Origin: Silene latifolia | Lineage: Eukaryota > Streptophyta > Magnoliopsida > Caryophyllales > Caryophyllaceae | Direction of reading: 5' to 3' | Length of the DNA: 64,000 nucleotides | Assembly (NCBI RefSeq): GCF_048544455.1 | Contig: NC_133536.1 | Span: 30,754,152-30,818,151, forward strand | Part shown: positions 20,890 through 32,892 of the stretch, in pieces | Numbering within the stretch: the first letter of the stretch is position 1 | How the letters are laid out: each line of letters opens with the position of its first letter | Translations under genes and position numbers: made by a program | The notes under the pieces: model-generated | Database searches by the model: none | What the model was told of the DNA's origin: nothing | Seen by the model: only the letters and a program-made list of their open reading frames with translations

Positions 20890-22634
20890 TGTAATACCTC
20901 GTATTTATAAAGACTTGGACTTGACCGAGTAGATGATCCACTCGGCCGAGTGGAGCCCCACTCGACCGAGTGGAGGACCAAGTACCCTTTAACAGTAGGC
21001 TGGAAGCCTGGAAAAGTGGTCATTCGATCGAGTGACCATCCACTCGACCGAGTGGAGCTCCCGCTCGATCGAGTGGACCGACCACTCGACCGAGTGCCGG
21101 TCGAGTGCAGCTTATACAGGAAGTTTGTTTGGTGAGATGTCGCTCTCGTGGCTTATCTCTTCAGATTTTCCACACAAAACCCTTCCCAAACACTATTCCC
21201 ACCACTCTCTAAACTTCCCCAACATCTCTCTAGAATATCCACTAACAAATCCTCTCAAAAACCCTAGCATCCAAGTGAAGAATCTTTACCTCCTTGTTCA
21301 TCCATCTTGTTTGTAAGTCGATTTATACTCCACTTCCTCTAATCTTATCTTAGTAATCTTAATTATCCTAGCACACTACCTCATGAGTAATTAGGTTATG
21401 AGAATTAAGATGAGTAATTAAAGAGTTTAATTAGTAGATTTATTATAATAGTTTATAGTAATGATTGTAGTAATTAATATGTGTAGGGAGCTTCATTGAG
21501 GAGCACTTATAGTGAGTAGCTTGTGTATTTGTGAAGATAAATTTGAGGTAGGGTTTTCCTACTTAGCTATTATGATATGGGTATTTAATTGTGCATTTAT
21601 TATCATTAATTACATTTGTCTGATGATAGTTGCATTATAACATGTTTTGATAATTAGGGTTTCACATAAGATGACTTTATGGTAATTATGTGAAGGTAAG
21701 TATGGTGAATTGTCACAAGGATGATTACATTGTGTTATAACATGTTAAAGAGCAATTAAATGAGAAGAAATGAATTAGTGAAGAATTGAGCATGATTATA
21801 CTTGTTGTGTTAATATAGTTGCATAGTTGTGTTGGTTGGACTTGTTTGGTTTTTTCATGGTTTGGTTGACAATGGAGGATATTGAAGGATTATTGGTTAC
21901 GATTTTGGAGACGGGAGGCGTTGGGAAACCGTCTTCTGCTCAAGTCACCCTTGGATCTTCCCACTCCAAAGGGGATGTGCACATTTAGTACTTGGGTTAC
22001 GGAGGGACTCGTGTAGTGAGACACGACGTCTCGCAGGGGACTCGAGTCGCACTCGGGCCTGGTGCCACGAACGTGTTCCAAGTACCTTGTGTTGATAGTG
22101 ACGTCGTGGAGGTGTCCCGGTCACCGGTTTGTGGAGATGTATGTTGGAGCGTGACTTTCATGGGTTTTCATATCTTGTTGGTATGTTGGTTATTACCTTT
22201 GCATTGTCATATGAATAAGTAGGATTAGTTATTTCATTCATTGAACATTTATATCGTTTAGCTAACACTTGGGTTTTGGTATATCTGTGGTGAACCATAT
22301 GGTGATTTCCGCCCATATGGGGAGCAGTGTTGACATGTTAGCATGATAGATTCGAGGACTTGCAGAGAGGTCTTCATTAGTCATCACCACTCTTGTTTAT
22401 CTTAGTTTTTGACAATTAAACTCCCATCACTTCAATTGAGTTGTACTATTGGGATGGCTTTTATATCCCTTAAACTTGTAACCATTTAACTTGCTACAAC
22501 TTATCTATTTATGTTATGTTTAGTACTTCTTTACTTGATTGTTCACACTACAAACTTGGAAAACTAAGTCTTGTAATGCCTCCATGTGTTGGGAATGCCT
22601 AGGGGAAAGGATCCCGACTTATGGGGGTGTTACA
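20890..22634 (+). repeat. Del1 3' LTR
   Basis: This 1745-bp LTR starts TGTAATACCTCG and ends GGGGGTGTTACA. No partner LTR is in view, so the target duplication cannot be tested. Its first 220 bp contain the TCGACCGA/TCGATCGA array. Confidence 0.85.
20941..21107. promoter_or_regulatory. Phased TCG(A/G)(C/T)CGA array in the Del1 LTR
   Basis: Palindrome-like cores are seen in CTCGGCCGAG (20941) and CTCGACCGAG (20961), 20 bp apart. More follow at 21024, 21044, 21065 and 21086, spaced 20, 21 and 21 bp. Each is flanked by CACT/GAGTGG-like bases. A weak TATA-like TTATACA follows near 21112. A promoter role is inference. Confidence 0.65.
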
Positions 22635-23587
22635 GTAAGCCTTAGAAAAAACCCCTTTTCTCTCTTGTGTATCTCTCACTTTATGTCAGGCAAACTGAAT
22701 TAGAATGAATAGGGTTGTCACACAAACCCTTTCTTATACAGGTGAGATACACTAGTAGTCTTACTAAACCCTATCCTCAACGCAGGTTGGCCAAATCCAA
22801 ATTAGAGCCCTATTAGTATTATCATAAGCCGGACTTATAATTATACTAACTCCGTACCTTTTGTGTGTGACCCAATAGGCCCACTTAAGACTACCAGATA
22901 CGTAAACCACCTTTACGTGTCAAAGCAATATTGGCCTCTAACAAGGCATATCGATTACATAAACTCAAGTGGGTTAATTCATATAGGACAGTAAACATAA
23001 CTCCTTCAATAAGGACAAAGTTAATTTTCAAAATAGCACAACCAAAACATTTACAAGGAAAGAAATCACAAAATTACGACTTTTCAAAAAAGGTTTAAGT
23101 AGCAATTCTCAATAAGAACAAGTCATATTCTTTGGAACAAAATAACTTTTGTTGTCCACATCGGTTGTCACTTGGTGATTCTTTTCGTGCAAGATTAAGT
23201 ATTGTTTTATGATTGCACTAGGCACTAATGGGTGGCAGGCGGACGACCCACCGGCTGGAAACCGTCTCGCGCGTGGTTTCTTATCATGAAGTTTCATAAT
23301 GGTGGTTGACATTGTTATGACGATTTTCTTGTCTAAATACAATGGGAAATTAGATAATATATATTTTCATTTAAATCGGTGTTCATAAGAGATAAAAGTC
23401 ATATTTTCTCTTGCCTTTCTCTTTTAATAAGATAAACTCAATAATCGATACTCCATTAGTTTTGTTATAAATTCTAGTGCCGAATCAAGAATGTAATGTC
23501 GTAGTCTTATCCCACAAGAAGAATCGGGTAACTCCGGGCATGTAACAAGGTTGATTATTTCTTGGAGGAAAGTGTATCTAGTATATG
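22635..23587. other. Unassigned repeat-like DNA
   Basis: No ORF, LTR end or primer site is recognisable. It forms one block with 25748-26164 once the solo LTR is removed. It may be an old diverged repeat. Confidence 0.4.
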
Positions 23588-25742
23588 TGTAATACCCCGT
23601 ATTTTTTATATAATTAATTAAACGGATATTATTGTATATTAATTATTATATATTTTATATTACTAGTTCAGTCGAGTTAATATTGAGTCGATAATTTCGT
23701 TAAGTTATCGTAAGTTAATTAAGACGGGTTTTTACGGAATTCGAAAGGTGAGCTAAACAATTAACCAACGACCCATTTGAGCTGGCCCAATACACGTCCA
23801 GCCCATTTAGCCCTAACCCTAAACCTTAAACCTAATACACCCTAATCTCCCTCAACCCGCCTCCCTCAAACCGCCTCCCTTTCATCAGCTCCAACTTCAC
23901 CCTCAAGCAATTCGAGAGAGAGAGAGAGAGCGTGGGCATTGGCGGCACTGTAAGGAAGAGTATAAGGCGGCTGTCGACGTTCATAGGCGGCACTGGTGGC
24001 TATAGTGGCGGCAGGAAAAAGGTAAGAGCAACCTATGTCCTCTGTTTTTAGCTTTTGATGTCGGGTTTTTGGTTGGGGTTGCGTGTCTTAGGGAGGGGAT
24101 AAGGGTGGTTGGTGTCGGGGTAATGTTAATGGGTGGTATGTGGCAAGTGTCGTGGTGGTGGTTAGGGTGGTTCTTGGTGGTTTTAGTAACAGTAAAAGGC
24201 GGCATTGACAGGGGGTGGTAAACGGGTATTGGTCACGGGTTTTCAGACGGGTTTAGACGGGTATGTTTGGGGTGGCGCCACCGTGGACTTGGGGGAGGTC
24301 GAAACGGTGGTGCCACGGTGTCCGGTTCGTGGGATGACGGTGAGCAAGACGGTGGTGGTGAGGCAGGGTATAGGTGTTGGCTGCGGTGGTGGTAAAGGGA
24401 GAACAGGGGGTGTTTGGTGAGCCGTGGTGGTGAACCAGGCCAAATGGCGGCCATGGTTTGGCTCGCCGGCGACGGTCGACCCCAGTGGGGGTGGCCGTTG
24501 GTGGCTGGGTCAGAGTGGGGGTTGGGCCTGGTGGTTGACACGGTGGTAAGGTGGCGCGCGGGAGTGCGGGGATGCGTGTGAAGGGACGTGGTTGGTGACG
24601 GGTTCCTTTAGTGTTTGATTCGGGTTTTCGTAATCGTATAATTCATTTTACCTTTAATTATCATTTTGGTTGTTCAATTTAATTCCGAGTCAGTTAAATA
24701 ATTCAAGTCGGGTTTTGAGCCGGGTTGTTAAAATGGAAAAGCTACTATAACGGGAAAGTTCATTTTAGGAAATTCTATTTTTAGTAACTTCTATTTTGGG
24801 AACGGGAATAGTTGAGTAATTGTTTATCATTTAACTATCTTTCAGAGGACGGATTGTCGTGAAATATTACTGGACACCCGACCATTTGATCAAAGATCGA
24901 GGTAGGGAAATACATTTGACCTATTATCGTTGTTCTTTGAATTGTGTTGACTTGATTCGTGGTTGTTGATTTACGTTATGAATCATATACGGGAAGGTGA
25001 TTGACTGCATTGATCGTGTTGAGTTTGTTATCACAACATTCGTTAGCTGGCATGATTTCATTCATTAATATACATATTGTGTTGCATTATTACTGTTGAG
25101 CATTTCATATGCATTGGAGTTGGAGGATGGTGTAGGAGTGACGATGTTGAGATACGATGTGAATTGTGATAAGGCCCAGGCGGGTTCTGCAGGACTTGCC
25201 CTGGTGTCCTCAACAAGCGAGTGGCGGATCGGCTACGGTCGATATATATATAGTCTACCGGGGATCGGTATGGCTGGGTTGTCCGGGTTATGAGATATGA
25301 GAAATGAGATGTGAGATACGAGTTGAGATGGAGATGGAGGTGACGGAGGATCATGCATATTATATTTTGTTGTTTAATTGTTTTCCCTACTCGGCCTTCG
25401 GTGACCACTTTCGTGTATTCGTGTACGCTGTGATGATCCAATTATTGGGGAGCAGATTGACAGTATTTCGAGACTGATAGGAGCTGGCCGGGAAGAGAGC
25501 TTGGATGACGGACTTAGTGCCTAGCCCACCTTAGTCTTATTAGTAGTTTTATCAGACTTCATCTTTTGGTCATATTTCTGGAGGCTTTGTTTTAATTCCA
25601 GTTGTAATCTCACTATAAGCATTTTAATAAAGTACTGTGTTTCTTTCCTTTATTATCTGCTGCCTCGGGTTTCCGAGATGGTAACACCGTCATTTATCTG
25701 AGGAGTCCTAGTTCAGGCCCTTAAATAAATGGGGGTGTTACA
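23588..25742 (+). repeat. Solo Del-type LTR with target duplication
   Basis: The sequence starts TGTAATACCCCGTA and ends GGGGGTGTTACA, the Del/Tekay LTR termini. The flanks are ATATG (23583-23587) and ATATG (25743-25747), a perfect 5-bp duplication. There is no primer site, purine tract or coding region between the ends. At 2155 bp it is therefore a solo LTR left by recombination between the two LTRs of a full element. A short GA microsatellite lies at about 23911-23930. The TCGATCGA array of the other Del LTRs is not seen. Confidence 0.88.
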
Positions 25743-25747
25743 ATATG

Positions 25748-26164
25748 ATTCTGATATCTCTCTCTTAAAAGACCCGATCGACATAGTCTTTGTTGTTAAC
25801 GAATTGGCCTAGTTCATGCAAGATCCGCATGATACTCATTGAGATGCATACCTTGAACTGTCTTCTAGAGTGTTTAAATGGGTTCTCTTACTCTTGATCA
25901 TCATCTACATCTCAACACTCCTATATCTCTACCTACTTTTTGTGACGCTGCCTAAGCTAGAGACAAGGACGACTATGTCTCTGCATGATACTCATTGAGC
26001 TACATACCTTGAAGCGTCTCTCTACACTTCTCTATCTCTACCTACTTTTTGTGATGCTGACTGAGTTAGAGACAAGGACGACTATGTCTCCACCATTGGC
26101 CTTAGTGTTTATCATGGCCATGCACAGATTTCCTAGTCATCAATGAAACAGGGAGCCTTAGCTT
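25748..26164. repeat. Unassigned DNA with an imperfect tandem duplication
   Basis: GCATGATACTCATTGAG begins at 25827 and again at 25983. Both copies end with GAGACAAGGACGACTATG. The first is about 156 bp and the second about 108 bp because of an internal deletion. No ORF is seen. It continues the block at 22635-23587. Confidence 0.6.
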
Positions 26165-27260
26165 TGTAACACCCCCATCTACCAAAGAGCCTTAACAAGA
26201 CCTTCCCCGGCAGATAAGGACATTACCACCTCGGATGCCCGAGGGACAGTAATAATCAAGTGTCGATAAAAGAACATTTTACATTAAATTACAAGTGATA
26301 TAAACAAAATAAAAGATACAACTCGTGACCACTATCAACTATGTGAAACTGTCTCTGCCATGACTCGTGATAGACTCGTCCCTCCAAGCACCCAGCTACG
26401 ATCCAGACATATCAACCTGCTAAGACCGACTGCTCACCATAGTGGATCACGGTAGACAGAACACAAGAAGACAACACAACAACACCACACAAGGTTAGTG
26501 ACTGAAGGAACAACACAAAGACAGACACAACAAACACAGTAGCACACGTACACCACATCCTCCAATCACCCACACACTTCTGACTGCCCGAAGGTCCAGT
26601 CTTGCCAGATTACCAATCGCAACCACTAATCCACACCGCCAGTGGAGGACCGCAGCCGTTCCCACCTAAGCCCCGCTCATCTCATCCGAGCGATAACCCA
26701 TGTTCCTTAATGTGCACATCCCCTACTGTGGCGGGTTTCACAGAGGGCGAATCAAGGGCGTGAAGCCACTCCCGCAAGTGACTCCACTCAGCCGAGGACG
26801 CATCTCTAGAACCACAGACAAACAAACAAAAATGACCAGCAACAACCAATCCACACTACCAACAATGATACTAAAACCAACCATTCAATACAATCGATAC
26901 ACTAGACAACCAACAGTACTGAGTAGGAAACCTACCTTTAGCAAACCGCATCGGTTCCACGCACAACCATAAGACAACAAGCAATCACCATAACCACCTA
27001 TAACAAACAGTATAACTATCTATTACTACTACAATAATCACAACCGAAATCAAGGAAGACGATGATGATGATGATGACACATATCTATACATAGCACTCC
27101 GGCGACAAGACCGCTTCCCGACTCAAGCATCCCATCCCCAAGGTGTATCCGCTCTCAAAAGCCTCATGGAGAAGAACCATGGTGAAGGAAAAATGATATG
27201 ACGGCAACTAGATTTAGGAAAGAAAGAGAATAAATGATTTGGGGTTTCACGATATCGCGA

Positions 27261-27266
27261 TTTATA
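27261..27266 (-). promoter_or_regulatory. Candidate TATA box of the Del2 LTR
   Basis: The minus strand reads ATATAAATC. It lies 24 bp downstream, in the direction of transcription, from the nearest TCGATCGA core of the array. Confidence 0.5.
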
Positions 27267-27289
27267 TTTCCCCGTTGGACTCACGTTAC

Positions 27290-27378
27290 TCGATCGAGTA
27301 TCCAACTTACTCGATCGAGTGGCCTCTACTCGATCGAGTGACTAAGCTACTCGATCGAGTAGCCTCCGCTAAATCGAG
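27290..27378. promoter_or_regulatory. ACTCGATCGAGT array in the Del2 LTR
   Basis: Perfect palindromic cores at 27290, 27311, 27330 and 27351 are spaced 21, 19 and 21 bp. A decayed copy lies near 27372. Each sits in ACTCGATCGAGT, a 12-bp palindrome. The array is directly upstream of the minus-strand TATA box. A role as promoter-proximal binding sites is inference. Confidence 0.65.
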
Positions 27379-27499
27379 TTGCCAGAAAAAAAAGGGTTAT
27401 TACGTCACAATGTTAACTCGTAAGGTTTCAAAAGGTCTAGATAGATGTCCAAGGTCAGTCAACGATGGTCAATGGGTCTCTAAAAGGACGGGTATTACA

Positions 27500-27794
27500 G
27501 TCTTCCCCCTTAAAAAGAATTTCGTCCCCAAATTTCAGCTCATCCTTTCCTACGACACAAGGTGAAAAAGAACTAAGCCAACTGTCAACCATCTACCTCG
27601 ACAAGGACAAACACAACTGTTCTGACATACCACCCATCTATGAACGCTCACCGCCCATCATTATCATCTACCTCGGTACACACCATTCATTATGATTCCT
27701 AACAAATCATCAACATGCACTATACACGAGAACAAATTAACACAACCGTTACTTCCACTTACTAACCGGATTCTATCACTGTAGGACTCCCTAC
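27500..27794 (-). other. Del2 polypurine tract and 3' untranslated region
   Basis: On the minus strand TTAAGGGGGAAGAC precedes the LTR start TGTAATACC, so 27500-27513 is the purine tract. The rest is 3' untranslated sequence. Element B interrupts it at 27795; it resumes at 36394-36462 before element D begins. The Del2 coding region is not in view. Confidence 0.75.
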
Positions 27795-28244
27795 TGTTGG
27801 AGTTTGTGTCCTCCACAAATTAGTGTGATAACATTTGTAAATATCTTACAGGTTCACAAGGATATACTTCGTATATTTAATCAGTTGATTAACATTTACC
27901 TAATAACGGTTGGCTTGCTAGAAAGTTTGACGTTATTATCATACAGATGGCGGTGATCAACTGGTCCCTAAAGGTCACACCTATAGGATGTGTTTGAGAA
28001 ATGTGGTTATAGAAATATAATTACATTGTTGCCCAATATGACTAAAAAGTTAGTCAATGTGTTGATGAGATAATTATTTAATGAAAATTAAATAATATTA
28101 GTTGAGACGAATTAATCATCAATTCGTAAATTAAATATAATAAGTTATATTTAATTAAATGTATATAATGTTAGGTTGAACGAATTAATCTGTTAATTCG
28201 TAAATAAATATAATCAGTTATATTTAACATCAACAAGTTGAATG

Positions 28245-28311
28245 TGTCATAGTGGTAATAGTGAGGGTACACAAGCCAAGAGGTCATGGGTTCGATCCTC
28301 ACTAGATGACA
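28245..28311 (+). ncRNA. tRNA-like segment inside the element B 5' LTR
   Basis: The 67-nt stretch begins TGTCAT and ends ATGACA, a perfect 6-bp acceptor-like stem. GGTTCGATCC fits a Pol III B box, in a plausible T arm. The A box is unclear and the segment is short for a tRNA. The other LTR has it at 35855-35921. It is most likely a tRNA-derived relic fixed in the LTR; transcription is not shown. Confidence 0.45.
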
Positions 28312-28436
28312 ATTTAACACACTTTATATATTTTTGGAAAGACCAAAAATAAGGAGCTTATAGTCCTTATTTCGGTCAGTTTGGCCGAAAATTAGGAAAG
28401 ATTTTTCTTTTCTAATTGACTCCAAGTTTCGGTCTG

Positions 28437-28444
28437 TATAAAAA
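28437..28444 (+). promoter_or_regulatory. TATA box of element B 5' LTR
   Basis: TATAAAAA is preceded by GGTCTG and followed by a purine-rich stretch. The same box is at 36047-36054 in the other LTR. It lies about 340 bp from the LTR end, a plausible position for the start of R. Confidence 0.6.
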
Positions 28445-28778
28445 GAAAGGGAGAGAATTATTTATACCCTAATGCTTTTTCTTGATCTAGCCTCTCTCTC
28501 TCATCAGAAAAAAAAAACACAAAAACAACTAAATTTTACAGAAAATTTTAGATCGATTTCTAGCATAATCAAGGGGCATATCTCATATCATCTTGGGTGC
28601 AACTAATAGGCGAATATCAATTTTGATATTGTTCTTAGGCCAATTTTGCTAGGACCGAAGGTTAATTCTAAATCCTTATACTTTGTTTATGTATTTTGTT
28701 TATGACCATTGATCATCATTGTTAAACTCGTTATAATCTTTCTAGTTTAAGGGAAGTATACAGATTATTTCTCACAAG

Positions 28779-28790
28779 TGGTATCAGAGC
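28779..28790 (+). other. Element B primer-binding site
   Basis: TGGTATCAGAGC begins three bases after the LTR. It is the initiator Met tRNA primer site of copia elements. Confidence 0.9.
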
Positions 28791-30870
28791 AATAGGCCAC
28801 GATTTTAATTTTGATGATTTTCATAAATTTGTATGTAAACAATGGGGATTTCGAAAAAAAAAATATATATATTAGGGTTTTCGGCTGAATTTTTTTTTGT
28901 GCCGAGAGTAATTTTTTTTTCTTTCGGCTTGTTTTTCCCTTGTTGATGATTTATTTCCATTTGATTCATATACATTATTGTTTTAATATGTTAAGATGAT
29001 AATAAAATGAATTTGTTGATACCTTGATTTAATTCGGATTAAATTAAATTGTTAATGGAATAATCATGTCGATGATACAAGAATTTGTTTTTCCTATATA
29101 GTTTTAGCATATAAGATTAATCATGTTCATTAATTCATTTGCTAAATCATGTTCTATATGGTAACTGTAAACATTTTCTTCATCGGTTTTGTTTTAGGGC
29201 AATTCTTGCCGCAAGTTCTTTTTGTGACGGCTGTTTTATTTTTTTTGGCCGTTGAGTTTTTTTTCTTTTCGGTACTGTTCACCGTGAACAGTGTTCATAA
29301 AAAAAAAAAAAATCTGTTTTTGTTTTTTTTTTTGGTAAACCGAGAAAGAGAAAAAAAAAAAAAGGAAAGTTTTGTTTTCTTGTTTTTTTTTGCCATATTG
29401 CCGAGAAAAAAAAATATGGTAAGTTTTTTTGTTTTTCCTAAATTGCCAAATAAAATTTAAAAAAAAAAAAGGAAGGCTGTTTTTTTCGGCCGTGTAATAG
29501 CTGAAATAATAAAAAAAAAATTGTTGTTTATTTTCAGCCGAGACCAATTTTAATTGGTTTTTGTTTTTTTTTTTTTATTTTGGCCAATTAGTTATTGTGA
29601 ATCGGTTCACAATTTAAAGATACCGAGTTATTTTAAAGCGGTTTAAAATTTAGATGGATAGAATTCATATTACAAGTTTAATATGGATTAAGTATGAAAT
29701 TAATGTGATTAAATTGCGGAATTGTCACTTAATTTAATTTAAATAGGTGGTTTAGATAAATTAATCAACATAATTAATGTATTGTGTTATGTATGTTTAA
29801 TTTATTTTAGTTGATGCTTTTAATTTTGTTGAATGAATCGAATGAATGAATTTTATTTACGTATTTATTTTTGCAATCGGTTGTAATTTGTAATACTTAG
29901 TGTGGCCTTAGTCAAATTATGTTTTCGTAATGAAGAAAACATGATTTTTATGTAATTATGAGATCTCGAATCTCCTTTATTTTAGTTTTGCGTTTTGAAA
30001 TTAGAATGTAATAAATAGGTCAATTATGTAATTTTATTTATTGTAATTTCAAAGAAGACTAAAGATGAAGATTGGAGCTCACTCCCACTACATGGATCAA
30101 GATGGAATATCAAGACAAGCTTCTCGGGTCCAAGGATGGATTCCAAACTTGTATTTATTGTTCATTTTGATAGGATAGGCCACACTAGGACTTTTACTGT
30201 TTATTTTTACGTTTTTCATTATTATTGCTTTTCATTCACATGTTAGTAATTGCATCATATTCCGCCTAAAACCAAACCACCTACTTCTAAAATGCATGAA
30301 AATTGACTCATATAGGTTGTATGTTAGTTTTCATGGACATGCAGATGTCACAGTCTATGAGCCATCACCTTAGTTTAATCATTCTCGCATGCTAGATTTT
30401 AGTTCACTTAAAATGAGTTAAAATAAAGTTGGTGGGATCTTCCTCTAAAACGGAAATTGAGATTAGTCTTTATAAGGGCAAACATCTATGAATCCCTTCT
30501 TCGTCGGTAGGCCTAATATGACCCCTTCTACGTTGGGTAAGTAGTTGTGTTGACTTAGTTTACCTCAACATCATAGTCCGAAGAGTTTCTCGTGATTATG
30601 ATGGACTAAAGATAGTATTTACAGAAATTTATCGACCAAGAATTCTAACGGTAGAATTAGCTAAAAGGTTAGCTTATCAATTTACAGAGAATTGAGTCTT
30701 GGGATCATTTATATAATTCTTGAGGGAGGTCAATTTTATAAATGTTTTTGAGTCTTCGCGTTATGACATTAGTTCATTAGACTTAAAATCAAAACGATGC
30801 ACATGCTTATTATTTTATTCTTCTTTCGCAGTGTAGAACACGATTATTTTTGATAATACTGTTACAACAA
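28791..30870 (+). other. Element B leader with poly-A/T runs and TTCGGC/GCCGA motifs
   Basis: This 2-kb untranslated leader has no credible gene. From about 28880 to 29540 long A or T runs alternate with short TTCGGC and GCCGA motifs in both orientations. A perfect hairpin (ACTGTTCAC, one base, GTGAACAGT) is at 29274-29292. The part near gag resembles the leaders of Cop1 and C. Confidence 0.6.
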
Positions 30871-32853
30871 ATGGCTGGAAATAACGAAATCCCAATGCCG
30901 AGTGTCACACTAGATCGTTCGTCCTGGCTAAAAATATTCATGGACCAAATGAATCAGTCCACACGACTGAAGAATGATGGGTCCAACTTTGCGGACTGGG
31001 AGGCGGCACTACGGAATGATGCCATTGCTGACGGTAAGCTCAAGTATTTAACTGAGCCAATACCGGTCAACCCAGGCCCAAATGTAGGAGCCGACGAGTC
31101 ATTCGCTTATAGTGACTTCGTTATGGAAGCGGGTGCGATAAAGAACGTACTCATCTTTGCAATGGAAACCAATTTGCAGAGACGCTTCATTGCCTAAGGT
31201 GCAAACAAGATTTTCACCACGCTCACTAACGAGTTCTCAAAGGCACCGAGAATCGTCACATATGAGCATACGTGTCGCTTCTTTGATGCGAAACTCCAGA
31301 AGGGCCAACCGGTTAGCCCACACATTCTTCACATGATTGAGAATGTCAAGAAGCTGGAGACACTGAATTGTAAAATCAGTGAGAGCATTGTCATTGACCG
31401 AATGCTTCATTCTCTTCACGATGGTTTTGCCATTTTCAGGGCGAACTACTACATGAATGACTTGAAAAAGAGTCCTCATGAGCTACACTCCCTTCTCGTA
31501 CAGACCGAGAAGGATATGAAATTGAGTGGGGGCATGAAGCAGGATGTTCTCATGATTTACAACAAGGGTAAAGGTAAGGCCAAGGCTCATGGCAACCTAG
31601 CTGTAGGTAAGCCAAAGTTCAAGAAGCCAGGAAATGGTAAGAGTGCGCCTGGTGAGACTAGTGGCTCACAGAGCAAGGCAAAGAGCAAGGGCGGTGACAT
31701 AGAGTGCCACCATTGTCACAAGACTGGACATTGGAGGAGGAACTGTCCCGTCTACCGTGAGGACATCAAGGCAGACCGCGTCGTTCCTGTTGGTATGTCA
31801 TCTTATATTCATATGATTGAGATTAACCATGCAAGTTTCGGAACTTGGGTGCTAGATACTGGTTATGGTTCTCATCTGTGTAATCATTTGCAGGGCCTAA
31901 AGAACATCATACCTCTCGAAAAAGGTGATGTGGACCTGCGAGTCGGGAATGGAGCACGAGTTGCTGCTGCCTCGAAGGGAACATATGTAATCCAACTCCC
32001 TAGTGGTTTTGAGTTATTTTTAAATAATCACACTATGTACCCAGTTTATCTAAGAACATTATTTCTTTTTCCGTACTTGCTAAAGACGGTTTTACATTTT
32101 CAATAAAGGATAATAGTTGTATTTTCTCTTTTAATGAAATGATTTATGGCAAAAGCGCTTTCCATGAATGGAATTTATATCTTAGATCAAACCACGGAAG
32201 TATTACACATGAATAATAAGAAATTAAAGGTTGGTGACAAAGATCAAACCTATCTATGGCATTGTCGAATGGGACACATAAATGAGAAACGCGTGAAGAA
32301 ACTCATCGATAATGGGACTATTCCCGCATTCGATTTTTCTACATATGGCACGTGTGAATCATGTCTCATTGGCAAGATGACCCGAATTTCCTTAAAAGGT
32401 GTTGGAATGCGCGCTAGTGACCTATTAGGACTCGTACATACGGACGTATGTGGACCTATGTCAATTACCGCTAGAGATGGCTATTGATATTTTATCACTT
32501 TTACGGACGATTTGAGTAGATACGGATACGTCTACTTAATGAAGCATAAAAGTGAGTCCTTTGAGAAATTCAAGGAATACCAGAATAGGGTACAGAACCA
32601 ACTGGGTACAAAGGTTAAAGCACTCCGCTCAGATCGGGATGGCAAATATCTTTCAAATGAGTTTGATCAACACCTAAAAGACTGTGGAATCATTTTGCAG
32701 TTAACTCCACCTGGAACACCTCAATTGAATGGTGTGTCCGAACGGAGAAATCGAACCTTACTTGATATGGTTCGATCCATGATGAGTCACACCGTAGTGC
32801 CTGATTCATTATGGGGTTATGCTCTTTTGTCACCGCTTTGCTCTTATACTTAA
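30871..32853 (+). pseudogene. Element B gag-protease-integrase (broken)
   Basis: The start ATG at 30871 (MAGNNEIPMPS) lies in the same context as element C's at 39713. An in-frame TAA at 31195-31197 stops gag after about 108 codons, while the same frame continues unbroken beyond it. Then come a zinc knuckle CHHCHKTGHWRRNC, and a protease site WVLDTGYGSH with Tyr where C and Cop1 have Cys. A frameshift near 32025 ends the frame at 32106. The next pieces carry the integrase zinc domain (HCRMGH...CESCLIGK), a TGA near 32485, and the core with LRSDRDGKY and NGVSERRNR. A further shift occurs near 32840. Confidence 0.85.
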
Positions 32854-32892
32854 CAAAGTCCGTCTAAAGTTATCGACAAGACTCCATATGAA

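Larger units (their letters stand above)
19101..22634 (+). mobile_element. Del1: Tekay/Del-type chromovirus, 3' part only
   Basis: Integrase, a chromodomain, a polypurine tract and a 3' LTR are present in that order. Everything upstream was separated by the Athila-family insertion at 19100. LTR ends TGTAATACC...GTGTTACA and the C-terminal chromodomain identify a Tekay/Del chromovirus of Ty3/gypsy type. Confidence 0.9.
26165..27499 (-). repeat. Del2 3' LTR (minus strand)
   Basis: On the plus strand it starts TGTAACACCCCC and ends GGGTATTACA, the reverse of Del LTR ends. The polypurine tract lies at its right edge, so this is the 3' LTR of a minus-strand chromovirus. Length is 1335 bp. It carries a TCGATCGA array (27290-27378) beside a minus-strand TATA box. 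A GAT microsatellite lies at 27060-27078. Confidence 0.85.
27795..28776 (+). repeat. Element B 5' LTR
   Basis: This 982-bp LTR starts TGTTGGAGTTTGTGTCC and ends TTCTCACA. It holds the block shared with Cop1 and C (27901-27982), a tRNA-like segment (28245-28311) and a TATA box (28437-28444). Confidence 0.93.

Noticed and set aside
22635..23587. Possible host intergenic or gene DNA
   Set aside because: No ORF, splice pattern or known domain was visible, and it is surrounded by chromovirus pieces, so I left it unassigned.
23981..24541. Overlapping ORFs on both strands in a GC-rich stretch
   Set aside because: They lie inside the solo Del LTR, are low-complexity Gly/Val- or Pro/His-rich shadows, and show no conserved domain.
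29149..29547. Phe/Lys-rich ORFs on both strands
   Set aside because: They are products of poly-A/T runs in the element B leader.
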